A stretch of 64,000 nucleotides of DNA from Rachycentron canadum (Eukaryota; Chordata; Actinopteri; Carangiformes; Rachycentridae): assembly GCA_038496675.1 (NCBI GenBank), contig CM076654.1:13609981-13673980 (forward strand). The letters run 5' to 3'. The notes under the pieces are model-generated. The model saw nothing but the letters and a program-made list of their open reading frames with translations, searched no databases and was not told where the DNA came from. The first letter of the stretch is position 1. Each line of letters opens with the position of its first letter. Positions 10,058 to 22,360 of the stretch are shown here, one piece after another. The position numbers were made by a program, and so were the translations under genes.

Positions 10058-12900
10058 AGCTAAAGCCACATCAGCGCATTTGTACGTATCAAACTTTGTA
10101 ATTCAGTTCAAATTTTGATGAAAGGCATTGCTTCATGTCATGTAAAGCATTATATTTACTTTGAGATGCAGAGTTTTTAAAGCTTGGTCATAAAATTAGA
10201 ATTTTATCCTTTTTATTTTATTTTATTTTATTTGTTCTTCCAAAGAACAAAGTCTTTACAGTATCCTAAACTCACTGTAGTACTTTCAGATTTAAGCCAC
10301 TTATTCTTTTCAGTTGACTCCAGCTTCAAAAAAACTTCTCCACCTTGTATAAAGGTCCACGAACCTAAGGTTTTTCTAATTAAATTTAATTTATTATGTG
10401 TGTGTTCACTTTTTAAACTATGCAGGTGTTCGTTCCACCAAAGATTGAAATTTAAATTATTATGGCTTCCCTTTTGGCTTGGTTAATCTGTAAAAATGCC
10501 TGCTGTATGCAGTGACTTTTTGTCCTGCAATGAGTGATGAGTGAAATGACTGAAGTGGGTTTGTGTAGTGTAAGAGTGGATTTTGCTCTTATGCAATCAG
10601 AGGCTTATTGGCATTTTAATATATCTATTATATGGTCTATTGAATCATTTAAATGCCACATTATAGTTAAATTTATCCCACTGTGCCACTTTGTGGCCAT
10701 TAAACCAGTAATCTGTTATTTAATGTAGCATTCAGGGAGTCTTCATATAATGTTGAAAAACATTAAATAACCTTGCTGTATTTGTTAGGTGTCATTACTT
10801 GGAATAGACCAAACAAAAAGACTATATGTATGTAAATAACAGGAGCCAGACATCCTCTCCAGTCCTTGTTACTGGTAGCAGTTGATCTTTATCCCAAAAA
10901 ATAACAAAGTTAAAATTTACTATATTATTCATTTTCCAGTATCCTTTCACTCAGCTACTTTTCTTTCCTGTGTTGTGCTGAAACCGCAGAGCTCTAAACT
11001 CAGGCATTACTCAAGCTTGTTTTATTTTATCACTGGTATTAACACGTCATTTGCCATTCGAGAACAGCTGCTTGATTACAGACCTAAAATGATTTGACTT
11101 AAAGACTTGCGTGAACTGCACAGAACTGCCCTGAGTTTCAAGGTGGCATGGAAATGTTTATTCTCTTAACTGGGAGAAAGTGTGTCTGAGTCTGAGTGTG
11201 TCCTCAATAGAAGCAAGCTGTAACAATTAATTTTCAACTTAAGTTTTTTTGTTGAGAAATGTTTTAGCCTGTGATTTCCATAATTTTCCAGTGCACAAAC
11301 ACCATTCACATATAATCAAAACTCTTGAACATATTCAAATAAAATCAGAAAACATAGACGAAACCAGACAAATATAAACTTTGTTCAAATTGCAGACATT
11401 GTTTTTCAGAAAGACTCATTTGACCATTACCTGTGTTCACATCCCTTAAAAGTGAATTAGTGAGTGATATGATCAGGGCAGCAGGTTAATGTTATACCCA
11501 TGTGTACTGTGTGTGTGTATATCAGTGCTTAACTCATCTTCTACTCTCTGCAGATTGCATTTGATGTTATTTGACCTTATTTTTTAACTATCTTGGCGCA
11601 GGTAACTCACAAAAGTTTTGGAGATTATAAATGGTGCCTTTGATCTACTGCTCTAAAGCTGAATTGGGCTAATGATGGTGGCTAATCTTCAGAAGGGTAT
11701 CACTTTTCTCGTAATCTGGTGACCCCCCATTCATCTGTGCTCAGTATTATATTGATGCAAAACCTACAGTTAATCACTGACTGGCTCTGAATAGAGAAAT
11801 GTCAAAAAGTTCACTTTGGGGGAAATGTATTTTATTTGACCTCAAACTTTAACTTTGATAGTGTACAGTGGGGTTAAGAGATACTTTTTTAAAGATTGAC
11901 CTCATGTCTTTGAAGATGAGTTGGAGTTAGTTTGAACCAGATCTTTGAAAGTATAAAATGTGTAAAAGGAGAAGCTTTCAGTGTTGAAAGCTTTGAGGTA
12001 ATATATAATTTGGATGAACTACCTCATCTGGAAATGACCAGAGGAGCAATGTGTAAAAGGTTGAGCCCTACCCTACAATACATTCTTGGCCTTTTCTGAC
12101 ATACAAGGTAGCCTATCAAACAAACCCTCAATTCAGAGTGCCTTTTATTCCAAAGTACTGAAAATAAGCTCTGATAATAGATTTCTTTAAAATATTTGAA
12201 TATGACTTAAAATGACGGAAGGAACAATTTTAGATGTTTTCCAACAAAGATGCAGGCATTTTACTTACTATTTAAGGTGAAAATGCTGTCAGTTGTGTAT
12301 TTTTGTGTATTTGTTACATTTGTGTAAGAAACTAATATGTAGGTTGAGAAAATAATTAATATGGAGGCTTTTTTGAAGATCACACAAGAGAAGCATCTGT
12401 TTCATAGAAATCAATGTTACCTGCCTCAAGTGCCTTTCATGATTTTATTTTATTTTTTAATTTTTTAGATAGTCTATATTTAATGAGACAACCAAAACCT
12501 TTATTTAAGCTGCATACCGTATATGTTTCTGTTGTAAGATGCAGTTTTTACTTTGTTAATGTGTTTTTAAATGTGCAAAGATTATCTAGAAGCTGCTTAA
12601 ACTGTTTTGTAATTGGGCTTTTAATACAAATTAAATACAAATTTTAATGGGTTATTTGCATAGTGGTGGTTTGAAAAAATCCAGTAATAATCTTGTTTAA
12701 AAATGTAAAAGTTTGTTAAATGTGAGTTTTCATTTTATCCTCTCATTTCCTCAGCGCCTTCTGCTGAACTTTAATTAATCACTGAAGTTCAGACTCTCTT
12801 CGCTCCATGAGCAAGACTGACTATTTTCATTGTATTTCAACTGTGTTTTGATATGTGGTCTCTAACATTTTGTGAAATAAAAAGCCTTAATTTTTGCTTT
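10058..12900 (+). other. Probable SLC6 3' UTR and flank
   Basis: AT-rich DNA following the stop codon with no further exon. Possible polyA signals are AATAAA at 11338-11343 and 12876-12881. The second is followed by T-rich sequence and is the likelier distal site. A short TTTTA tandem occurs at 10210-10233. How far the transcript really extends cannot be judged without RNA data. Confidence 0.45.
12876..12881 (+). terminator. Candidate polyadenylation signal AATAAA
   Basis: Exact AATAAA about 2.8 kb after the SLC6 stop codon, with a T-rich stretch just downstream. It is a candidate end for a long 3' UTR; nearer hexamers exist. Confidence 0.35.
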
Positions 12901-14704
12901 TCGTGGCAAATTATTTGGGTCTTCCGGATTACAGCTGCAGAAAGTCACTAGGTGGCAGTATAGCAACAGAGAATACACAGGATGAGCCGTGACATCTGAG
13001 AATAACTGAACTCCCTCTGTTCACTTAGAAATTCCTAAACTGCTTTATCTGTCGTGCCACATACAGTGGGATCCAAGTGACTTTGGACCAAGTGGTCCTA
13101 GACTTTTCGATCGCACTGTTCATCCTGACAAAACACAATCCAGTTTTACAATATCATTTATTTTTTCATTTTTGCATGCATAACACAGAATAAAATGGCT
13201 GTGATACAGTTCAATTCATGAGTATATGTGTTACTCCATAAATGTTTTTACTAGAGTATGATTTGTACTGACTATAGTAAAGAAATAGCAATTAAGTAAT
13301 GTGTTAGATGTTAATGCGAACTCAGACATTATTTCACTTAAACTGCCTCTCAGCACCATCGGTCCATATATTTTCAGAATGGATGACCCAGTGGGAACTG
13401 AATGATCCTCTGGTGTTACTGGTCTTATGGTCATCACACTGTGCTGCAGAGGGAGAGTGCAGCTGAATGCAGTGCTGTAAGGGGTTTGGAAGTTAATTAG
13501 ACCCTTGTCATAGAGTGCTGCAGCAGCGCCCTTAGCAGAACTGTATGTTAATCAATACTTCCTTCCTGCTCTCTTCATGACAGAACAAATCATCGGCACT
13601 AAATTAGCACTGGGAGCACTGTTTGATCAATAGCCATAGACAGTGCAGCCCAAGGGGCAGTAAATTAATGGGTATACATGGCAGAGGGGAAGTGTTTGTG
13701 AGCCTGAACGGGCAATGAAAGGGGAGATGGGTTGCTGTCTAACTCCTGTTGTGGGGTGTGACGACATTTATCTGAGCCAGGACAACAAACAGCTGAGCCT
13801 CGTGTTGGAGCTGTTTCAGATCTTGTCCGACCTTTCTTGAGCAGAAGTAAATTGTGCAGTGCACCAGGAAAGCTACTGGTGCTGATCAACTCTGCTTCAC
13901 ACTCTGTAATAACTGTGTCTGAAAAAAGGCAAAACCTGGCCCACTGCCTGTGTAGATGCTTGAAATTTCACTCCCTTGTGACCATTTAAGGTTTCTTTCA
14001 GTCCTTCTCTACTCTGTTGTTCCACTGTCTTGCTGGTGTTTTTCCTTGCAATGTGCCATGTGAAGGGAAGAGGATCACAGCTGTTTAATTTGAGTTAGCA
14101 TGCATATGTGTGTGTTTGCGTGTTTAAAAATGATTGAGTAAAGGAAGCAGAGATCAAGGTGGATTATATACTGGTCGTGGGTGTGGTGCTGGGAATAATA
14201 TGAAGTACTACAGTCACTGAGTTTTACCTCATTATTAACCACTCCACTCCTCACCAGGTCTTCATCTGAGGAATCCATAGCTGCTGCTACATGCCTTTCC
14301 AAACTCACGGTTACATACATGCTTGTGAGGAGGATGTCACCAATGTGTCTAAAGATATAATTATAATTCATGTGTTTGGGCATTGCAGTTGATATGGAAG
14401 CAGTCAGGAGTACATTTCTTCAGTGTTTCAGATTTGTCAGCTTTAAAAGTTCTGTCAGAGTGGTAAACATCTGGAGCTGAGTCTGTAAGAGTCTTTAAAA
14501 GAAACAGGGTTTGTATGGTTAATGCCCTGCCACCCTTTGTCTCAAGCATTGGCCTGGGGAAACACAGCAGTATCTGACCAGCAGACCTGAGGCTATCAAC
14601 AAGACTGACTCTTTAAAGGAAATAATCAATCTAATCCTAACAATATGCCTGATTCAACAGATAACTGATTTTGGGATATCACCAAAATGTTTAAAGAAGG
14701 TCAG

Positions 14705-15005
14705 GCCACTTGAGGACTCAACCTCACCAACCAGTACTTCAGTTTTCTTGTCATGCAACAACAGAAAGTTTTTTGACAAGGTTGGAGTGAGGCAACCAAT
14801 GATGGGTCTGATGGATTTGTCCAATTTCTCTGTCAGCGTAACAATGAAAAGTTATATTAGTTGTGGTTGACTTGGCCCAGAGGTAACATGTAAACAGTAA
14901 TGGGCCAAGAACAGATCCCTGAGGAACACTGCAGGTTGTAAAGATGGCTGACATAGTCAACTGGTACAGAGAAGGATATGTCACTCACGTAAGACTTAAA
15001 CCAGT
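14705..15005 (-). mobile_element. Decayed L2-like LINE, reverse transcriptase fragment
   Basis: On the minus strand, pieces of a non-LTR reverse transcriptase appear in the right order but in different frames: WFKSYVSD (about 15003-14980), VPQGSVLGPLLFT (about 14940-14900), YMLPLG one frame over, FHCYAD (about 14850-14830), then LLLHDKKTEVLVG (about 14760-14715). This order is typical of fish L2-type LINEs (WFKSYL, GVPQGSVLGPLLF, FHCYADDTQ, NDDKTE). The second Asp of the catalytic Y-A-D-D is Arg, and at least two frame changes are present, so the copy is dead. The ends of the insertion cannot be placed. Confidence 0.8.
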
Positions 15006-15650
15006 CAATGGGGGTCCCAGTCACCTGCCCACCCAGTGTTTTGGTTGATCAGCTGGTCATTATCAGCTCTATTTTGCCTAATGTCATTTGCATTTTTTTG
15101 AAGCCCAGTTCTTGTAATATGACTTTGGAGAGCCAGTGTGAAAAGAGTCAGTGAGTGTTCATGAAGGATATGAACCATGACTATACCATTTTTCCAGTCT
15201 TTGGCAAGACAGGGCAATTACGATAAGAAAATGTGCTGAATGATGAAGTGAGCAAAAACTAATTTTTCAGGAATTCTGGAGAAATATAAGAGCTTTCAGA
15301 TTGGTTATTATTAGGAACAGACAGATATACATTAGGTTTTCAGATCAGATGGGGAAAGACTCAAGCTCAAACATAACCATTGACCAGGGAAAAGTTCATG
15401 ACATGTGTCAAAGAGGAGAGAACTCTTCATGACAATTTGTGACTGTATTAACAGTGTCAAATAAACCTTTGCGTCTAAGTCTGTGTTTGAAGATACTCTC
15501 TGTTTTAAGACACTTTGTATTTAGTCAGACAGTTTCCCAGATCCTCTTAAGACACCTGGACTATGTTTGTTTTGATACATTTATGTGCTGCTCTCCTGCA
15601 GTCCTGGCTAGCTGCATGCCTTTAAAACCATGGCTGAGCTTTGATATTCG

Positions 15651-15670
15651 CTTCTTCTTCTTCTTCTTCT
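15651..15670. repeat. (CTT) microsatellite
   Basis: About seven CTT units followed by a T run. Confidence 0.9.
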
Positions 15671-18600
15671 TTTTTAACTTTGTAGGGGGCAACTGAGTCT
15701 AGAATATTAGTGCAAGTGCAATTGAATACTGCAACTTCTTCTGTGCCCAGACCAGCAGGGAGAGCTTTAATGAAAGCAGAGGAGTGAACATCTGAGATCT
15801 GCCTGGCAGTGAGACGTGTAATAGACCTTGAATAGCTTCCTTGCAAACTGGGTTCAGAAGAGCAGGAGGGGAAAAAGACAGAAAACATAATTGGCTGATG
15901 ATCAGATGAAATGACATTATTTATCTTAATACTGGATGTTTATCTGCTAAACTGCCATCATTTATTTTCTGATAATTACAATTTTCACTCTCTTACATTA
16001 GTTTAAACAGAGCCTTAATTTGGGATTCTGACATAGTCATTGAATTCAATTAATGTTAAAAAAAATAATGTATAAAAACTTTAAAGTTTTGAAAAAACTT
16101 TTTTTTTTTAAAGTTTTTATGCAATTTTTTAAGTGCAGAAAATCATTGAGACAGCAAATTTGAAAGCTGCAGCTCATCTACATCATGTACAAATTATAAA
16201 TCTTCTATTTCTTATAACCTTTTTCCTGCAACCTGATTAAAGTAGGTTTTTTTTTTTGCAAAGTAGAATCTATGCTTTTACTTTGCAGAGAAACTTCAGT
16301 TGTATTTGCAGTGCTCATGACAGATTCATTCCTACTGTGGTTTATTTGATGTGCATTTAGTGGTGTAGTTTCTAGGAGGAACAAGGGCAGTGTGGGAGCG
16401 GCACAGTGAGTTTAGCAGACATGAAAAACAAGTGTTCAAAGGTTTGTATTTACATTGCAAAGGACGTAAGTTGCAGCTGCCTTGATTTGCAATGATTTTC
16501 AACCTCATATGCTCAACCTCTTCAGACGTTTAACATGGCAGTCTTTATATTCAGTGTATACAGGATTTGTCCAGTGTGTCTGAATAAGGATATTTGTTTA
16601 TTTTCCATTTCAACCCATTAAAATGCTAATGAGTATATCTTGCCAACTATTCATATGCAGATAGGAGCTTTTAAGCCTTGGATGCTACAGTGTGCCCCTG
16701 CTGCACAGTTGCCTTTGTTTAATGAGGATTTTTTGGAGCTTTCTTTCTGGCTGTTTGGGATGAGCATACATAACAAGTCCGTCCCTAAATAGAGCTCACC
16801 TCCTGCTGGTAATGAGGCCACAGCTCACGGCATTAGTTGGCCTTTCTCCCAAATAAGAAATGCTGTTATGCCTATGGAGAGTCAGTTTTCTTTTCAAGGA
16901 ATGGTGAGGACAGCACATCATGTAGCTTCCTGGTAACAGTCTATTATATATGTTTATATATGTTCTATTAGATGTGTTTTTCAAACATGATTTTAAATAT
17001 GAAATATGTGACAGGAATATTTACAGTTCTGGCCTTGAAGGTTTTTTTTTAAAATTACCTTATGTATGCTTTTCCATTCATCATGTTTGACTTGCAGTAG
17101 ATGTTCTTTTGTTATATGAAGTGACCTATTTACATACATATATAGATAAAGCATGTCTATAAAAAGTCCCATGATTGAGCTTGTGGCTGAATCTGTGAAA
17201 GTTTGCAGGCATGTGGTCTTGGTGCAAATCTCACTTAAAATGCATAGACTCCACAGCTCAGTACTGATACCTTAGCAAATAATGGCCTCTGTATGGAGAG
17301 GATGTGTTGTTTTGTGCACCCTGGAGGATGGCATAAAAAGATGCAGTGCCTCTGCTCATTCAAAGGAACTTCTGGCGTAGACTGTCACTGGATTTTGAAT
17401 GAGGCTGATTATGTTGGTGTAGGCATGTATGAGGGTGTCATCACTACAATGAAGAGAATTTTTTTCTTTGTCTCTTTGGGTGCAGGAATAAACAGCTTCC
17501 ACCATGCTAGTCTAATGAGGTCGCACAGAAATTTCAATATGTCTGGTCTGCCTCCATAAAGCTGGCAGGGAATTGAATTTGGCCCCAAGGTTCATGAAGC
17601 TTCTGCATGCCTTTCTGCATCTGCAACCCTATTGGCTTGAGGCTGGGGTTGTGTTTGCTTTTATCCAATTTGAATGGATTTTTGTAAAACACCATCCTAG
17701 ATTAATCCATTTTTGTTGTTTCCCCCTACAATATCTCTCTTTGTTTTACGTCTTTGTTGTGATTTATTTTGCCTCAAATGTAATGAACTACACTCAAAAC
17801 CCTACTCAACTAATTTAGAAGAGATTAGAAGTTACTTATGATATAGAAGGATATCTAATCTCGCAGCAATGATGGCACCCAGTATGCTCTGCCTCCACTC
17901 ACTATGAAAATTACTGTCATCTGCTACTCATAATCTCCATTTTTGGAGTCTTACTGATCCCCACACAACACAGAGCTTATTAAGGCATCATGCAGATGGC
18001 TGATGTGCAAGTCAAACCTGCTTTATATTATCACAGCATGTCACACAACTCTGAAGCCAGAGTAACATAGAAGAATAAAAGCAGCTTGGATCCAAGCATT
18101 GATCCCTGGAGAGCACTTCAATAAACTACTGTACTCTCTGGGATGACTAAACAATGTGTCCTATTGATTTTGATATAATATTTGTATATGTTGTATGACC
18201 TGGTAGATGATGTGTTAGACTCCACATACCACCATTACTTTGTTCTTTAAATCTGGAGAGATGGAAGACATTTGCATAATCAGCAACAACAAAACATAGC
18301 TTGAGCTAGTGCATAAGCAATAAACATATCTGGATTTTTAAAAATGAATGTATGATATAATCATCATGTCACAAACCTGGTTTATAAATGTTGCCATTAA
18401 GCCCAGTCCTACACTCACTGTGAAGTGATGTGGCGAGAAACCATTTAATGGAACTATTTGTAAATTGTGCTATTGCTACATAGTCAACGTTGGCATTAAC
18501 AGCTGTTACTCAGCAGTCTAGAAGAAACAGTGCGAGTTTAGCATCTTACTTAATTTCTTTATATGTGAACAACTGTCTCCAGCAGTGGAAAGCAACACTT

Positions 18601-18685
18601 TAATTTTGCCTTTCTATCACTTATTTTCTTTTTTTTATAACAAAGTTAGCATGCTAACCAGCTAGCCTTAGTCTGGTTGGCCAGT

Positions 18686-18718
18686 CTCACCCATAGACTG
18701 TATGGGTCTATGGGTGAG
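18686..18718. repeat. Perfect 13-bp inverted repeat with 7-base loop
   Basis: CTCACCCATAGAC at 18686-18698 is the exact reverse complement of GTCTATGGGTGAG at 18706-18718, with loop TGTATGG. The flanks are rich in GCTAGC/GCTAAC strings typical of old fish DNA transposons, so this is probably part of a mobile element. Confidence 0.75.
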
Positions 18719-21700
18719 TCTTGCCACTTGGCAAGACGGGAAAGTAAACAGCTGATAATGCTAATGTTGGCTATGTAGCTGTAACAAAACTTACAAGTAG
18801 CTCTTTCCATGGCATCAACATTAATACGAACTCAGGCTTCAAGTTGAGGCCTGCACTTGTAGTAGATAAGCTGAATCTGTTTAGCATCTGAGAAGGTGTC
18901 TAAAAGAGTTAGGGAAGTGTTACCTATAAACTGTGTTTAATAAGATCAGTGTTGATCTTCATTGATTTTTACTGGTGTTAGGACAGTGTCAGCAGAAAAA
19001 AAAAACCCTGAAGTTAACTTTACTTTCTTTTTGAGGTCATCTGAACTTATTTTTGGTGATAGTGGCAGGAAAAGACAGAAGTGAAGGAGGATGTCACTGA
19101 GACAAATTGCTCCATGAAGTGGGTCAACTCTCCTGGGCATGCTCAGAATGCGTGATGGCGACACCACTGAGCTGCCATTTGACAGCTCCTACAAGATATT
19201 TTTTCCACTCAGTGTTAATAAACAACCGACATGTACAGAAACTTGAATATGGAATAAAACATTGACTTTCACTAGTCAGTCAGAGCATTTTTCAAAATTA
19301 AGGTGACAAATTAAAAGTTGGTAATTAGTCATCTGAGATCATTGTATCTGGTGTGTCTTGCCATGGGTTTGGTTTCGTCTGTATGTGTGTGACTGATTTT
19401 CAGTGATAAGTAATTATCAGTAAGTCTGGTGTTCTGCGCTTGGCTTAACAATTTGACACCCTGCAATTTACTGAGGAAACACAAACTCCAATTATACTAC
19501 AATGAGTTTTTGTTACATAGTGTTCAAAAACAAACAAACACTTCAATGAGCACAGAAAAAAAATATTTCTCTATAAAGTAGGTTAATACACTCTAGGTCT
19601 GCGAATGGCAAATGTGTTAAAGTCAACAAATTGGTTTTGGATCAGGAAGCATCATTGCAATTAGTTTTCACAACACATGAAGTAATTAGAATTTTGTAGC
19701 CTCATTATTTTTTCCCAGTTAGGGATAATGTTGCAGCAGTGCTTTGTAATCATGTTCATGCAAGTGAATTTGACACTATTGCTCATCTTTATTCAGGAAG
19801 AAGGTTAGTTTTTTTTTTTTTACTTACTATCCCCAAAGGAAATTAGGAAAGTAGTTTAATACTGGATTTCATCCAGTGACAGCAAACAGACAGAGACTCA
19901 GATGATTTCCTACAAGCGTGGGAATCTAAACAACCTACATTCAATCTACAAACTCATACACACGCAATCATTGCCTAGAACTCTTCTTTGTGTTTATTGT
20001 CACTCATTATCCACATTCATTAACAATACAAGTCAGACATACAGAAAGAGGTGGAGCTTTCAGACAGTTTGGCAGACATGAATTGGCTGCAACAAAGCCT
20101 AATGAAAGCATGTGTCTGGATTGGATGGCTGTTGTTCTTAACATCTACATATCCTGCCCAACTGAGTACAGGAATAAGCTTTAAATAAGACATCTCTACT
20201 GAATACAAATGCTTATACAACATAAGTATGTGTTTTTCTCAAGAGTGTGAGTGGGTTTAAGCTGAAGAACTTTGTGTGACACTGATAGCACAGCCACGGA
20301 AATGAGACTACAGACCAAAACATCCCAAACTGTGTCAGATGTGTCTAATGAGATACGACAGGCAGCAGAGTCAAAAGGATCAAATGAAACTCAGTGAAAG
20401 AATCATTATTTTTTCATGGTGAGTGAAAGATGTAGGTCTCCAGTAATACAAGTCTGGGTTGCAGCGATGACATTGAGACACTTCCTGAATAGTAATTACA
20501 GTCTGTGGTTGATTTCACAGCCTCAGTCCTCTAAGCAGAACATTTGTGTGTATCTATTTGTGTAAAATGTACAGTAAAAACAGTTTTATCCATTGATTGC
20601 TACAGGGTGCTGCAGCTCAGGATTTAAGCTGAATGCTTATGATAATCTCATCATTAATTCATATTTCTAATTAATGCAGTGTGTAATTTAAATAATGCAG
20701 GGTCTCTTTTTTGGTAGATTTCAGAGAGACTGCTGAATTATTAATACCAGCAGCCATCACCAGGTTTAAAAGATGAAGACTGCTACTTCAGTTAATCATG
20801 CTCCACCTGCTCCTTCCTCTTAGCCACAACATGCTTTATTTTACACCAGTTTTTACTGCATTAACAGTATCTGAGGACATATAATCACCATTCATCACAC
20901 TACAGCTTAATATGTCATGCTGCTGTCAGGTGCTTCCTGAAAGAGCCCTGATCAGGTTCCACAGTCCTGCATGTGTGAGGGCTGGTGTTCTTTTTGACAT
21001 CTTTATCAAAGGGTACCGTGGACAACAGGACACAGTGGACTCAACAGGACATACTATGATAAAATCTTAATGTAACAAACACAAAAACCTTTGTTGTAGT
21101 TACTGGAGCCAATAAAAGATTATCAGCCCAGCCTTGGCACACACAGCTTCTCTGAAGGGCACAGTTTGTCAGAAAATAAATCAGTGTCACAGTCTGTCAC
21201 TGATAGCTGATGTATGATTTCCAGTCAGTCACAGCAGGTTATCCAGACTGTCACTATCAGCATACACAATATGGAGAGTAATACAGTGGTGCAGATAGAT
21301 AAAATTATCATGCAAACGGCTCCACATTTCTCTACATGACAAGTAGTGGGTACAGCCCAACTGTGGAACTATACATGATGGGGACAGGAAGTCATATGCG
21401 GTATACATGTGAAACTACATGTGAGCAATCTCTTCAGCTGAGTAAATATGATAATAACTTCCTCAACAGGAAACACTAAGCATCAACAACAACATGTGGT
21501 TGACGAGACGCAATGATGAAGTTGTTTTAGGGTCATTAGAAAAATAGTTTTAGAAATGGAGCTGAAGTCCATGGGTCTGTGCTCTGTCTTAAATCTTGAT
21601 AGGGCAACACCACAGTAAGAATAACAAAGACTTGCTGCCATACATCTTCATCACTGGCAGAGAGAAGTGGAAGAAAAACAGATAGATGATATTTTTGTTT

Positions 21701-22338
21701 TTTATTAGTTTCACAAAGCAAGATTTCAAGAAGAGCCCTCCAATATTATACAAGGAGTTCATGAATGTCCTTGAATCACAGCAAAAGAAACTGAAATTTA
21801 TGTAACAATCAAACAAAAATATTACTCACAATATAAAGCTGTAAAATGTTGTTATGTAATTGCAGCTGTTGCCAAAAAGCTGCCTGCAGAGTAGGAAGCA
21901 AGTGTTTATTGGTTTAAAGGTCAACCAGAGTGCACAGCAACTGCACTTATTGATTGTGTTATTCCTGTGTCAAATCAATGAGAGCTATTCCAGAAAGGGA
22001 ATCATAAGTTTCTCATCAGCTTGAAATGATTGCTGTTGTGTAAAAACTTGGATATAGAGATGTCAAGCCCTCCTTAAATGTATCAGACTTGGGGGGGTTT
22101 CCCCAGCTCATCCGACTAATCGTCAATGACTGGCCCCAGAGGAGCACAGCTGATTGGCTCATAATATATTTCTGTGTAGATCGATAAACATGACACAGGA
22201 TTATCAGTTGATTGACATGAGAGACTGGCACGATCAGCAATACCCAGTGGAAAATAAGAAAATGAAACATGAATCAATCTTGTTTGTAGTTTGGGGCAAT
22301 GGCCTTAGCTCTGACTTTATTGATACAGATATACTCTG

Positions 22339-22360
22339 TATATATATATATATATATATA
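22339..22360. repeat. (TA)11 microsatellite
   Basis: Uninterrupted TA tract in intergenic DNA. Confidence 0.95.
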
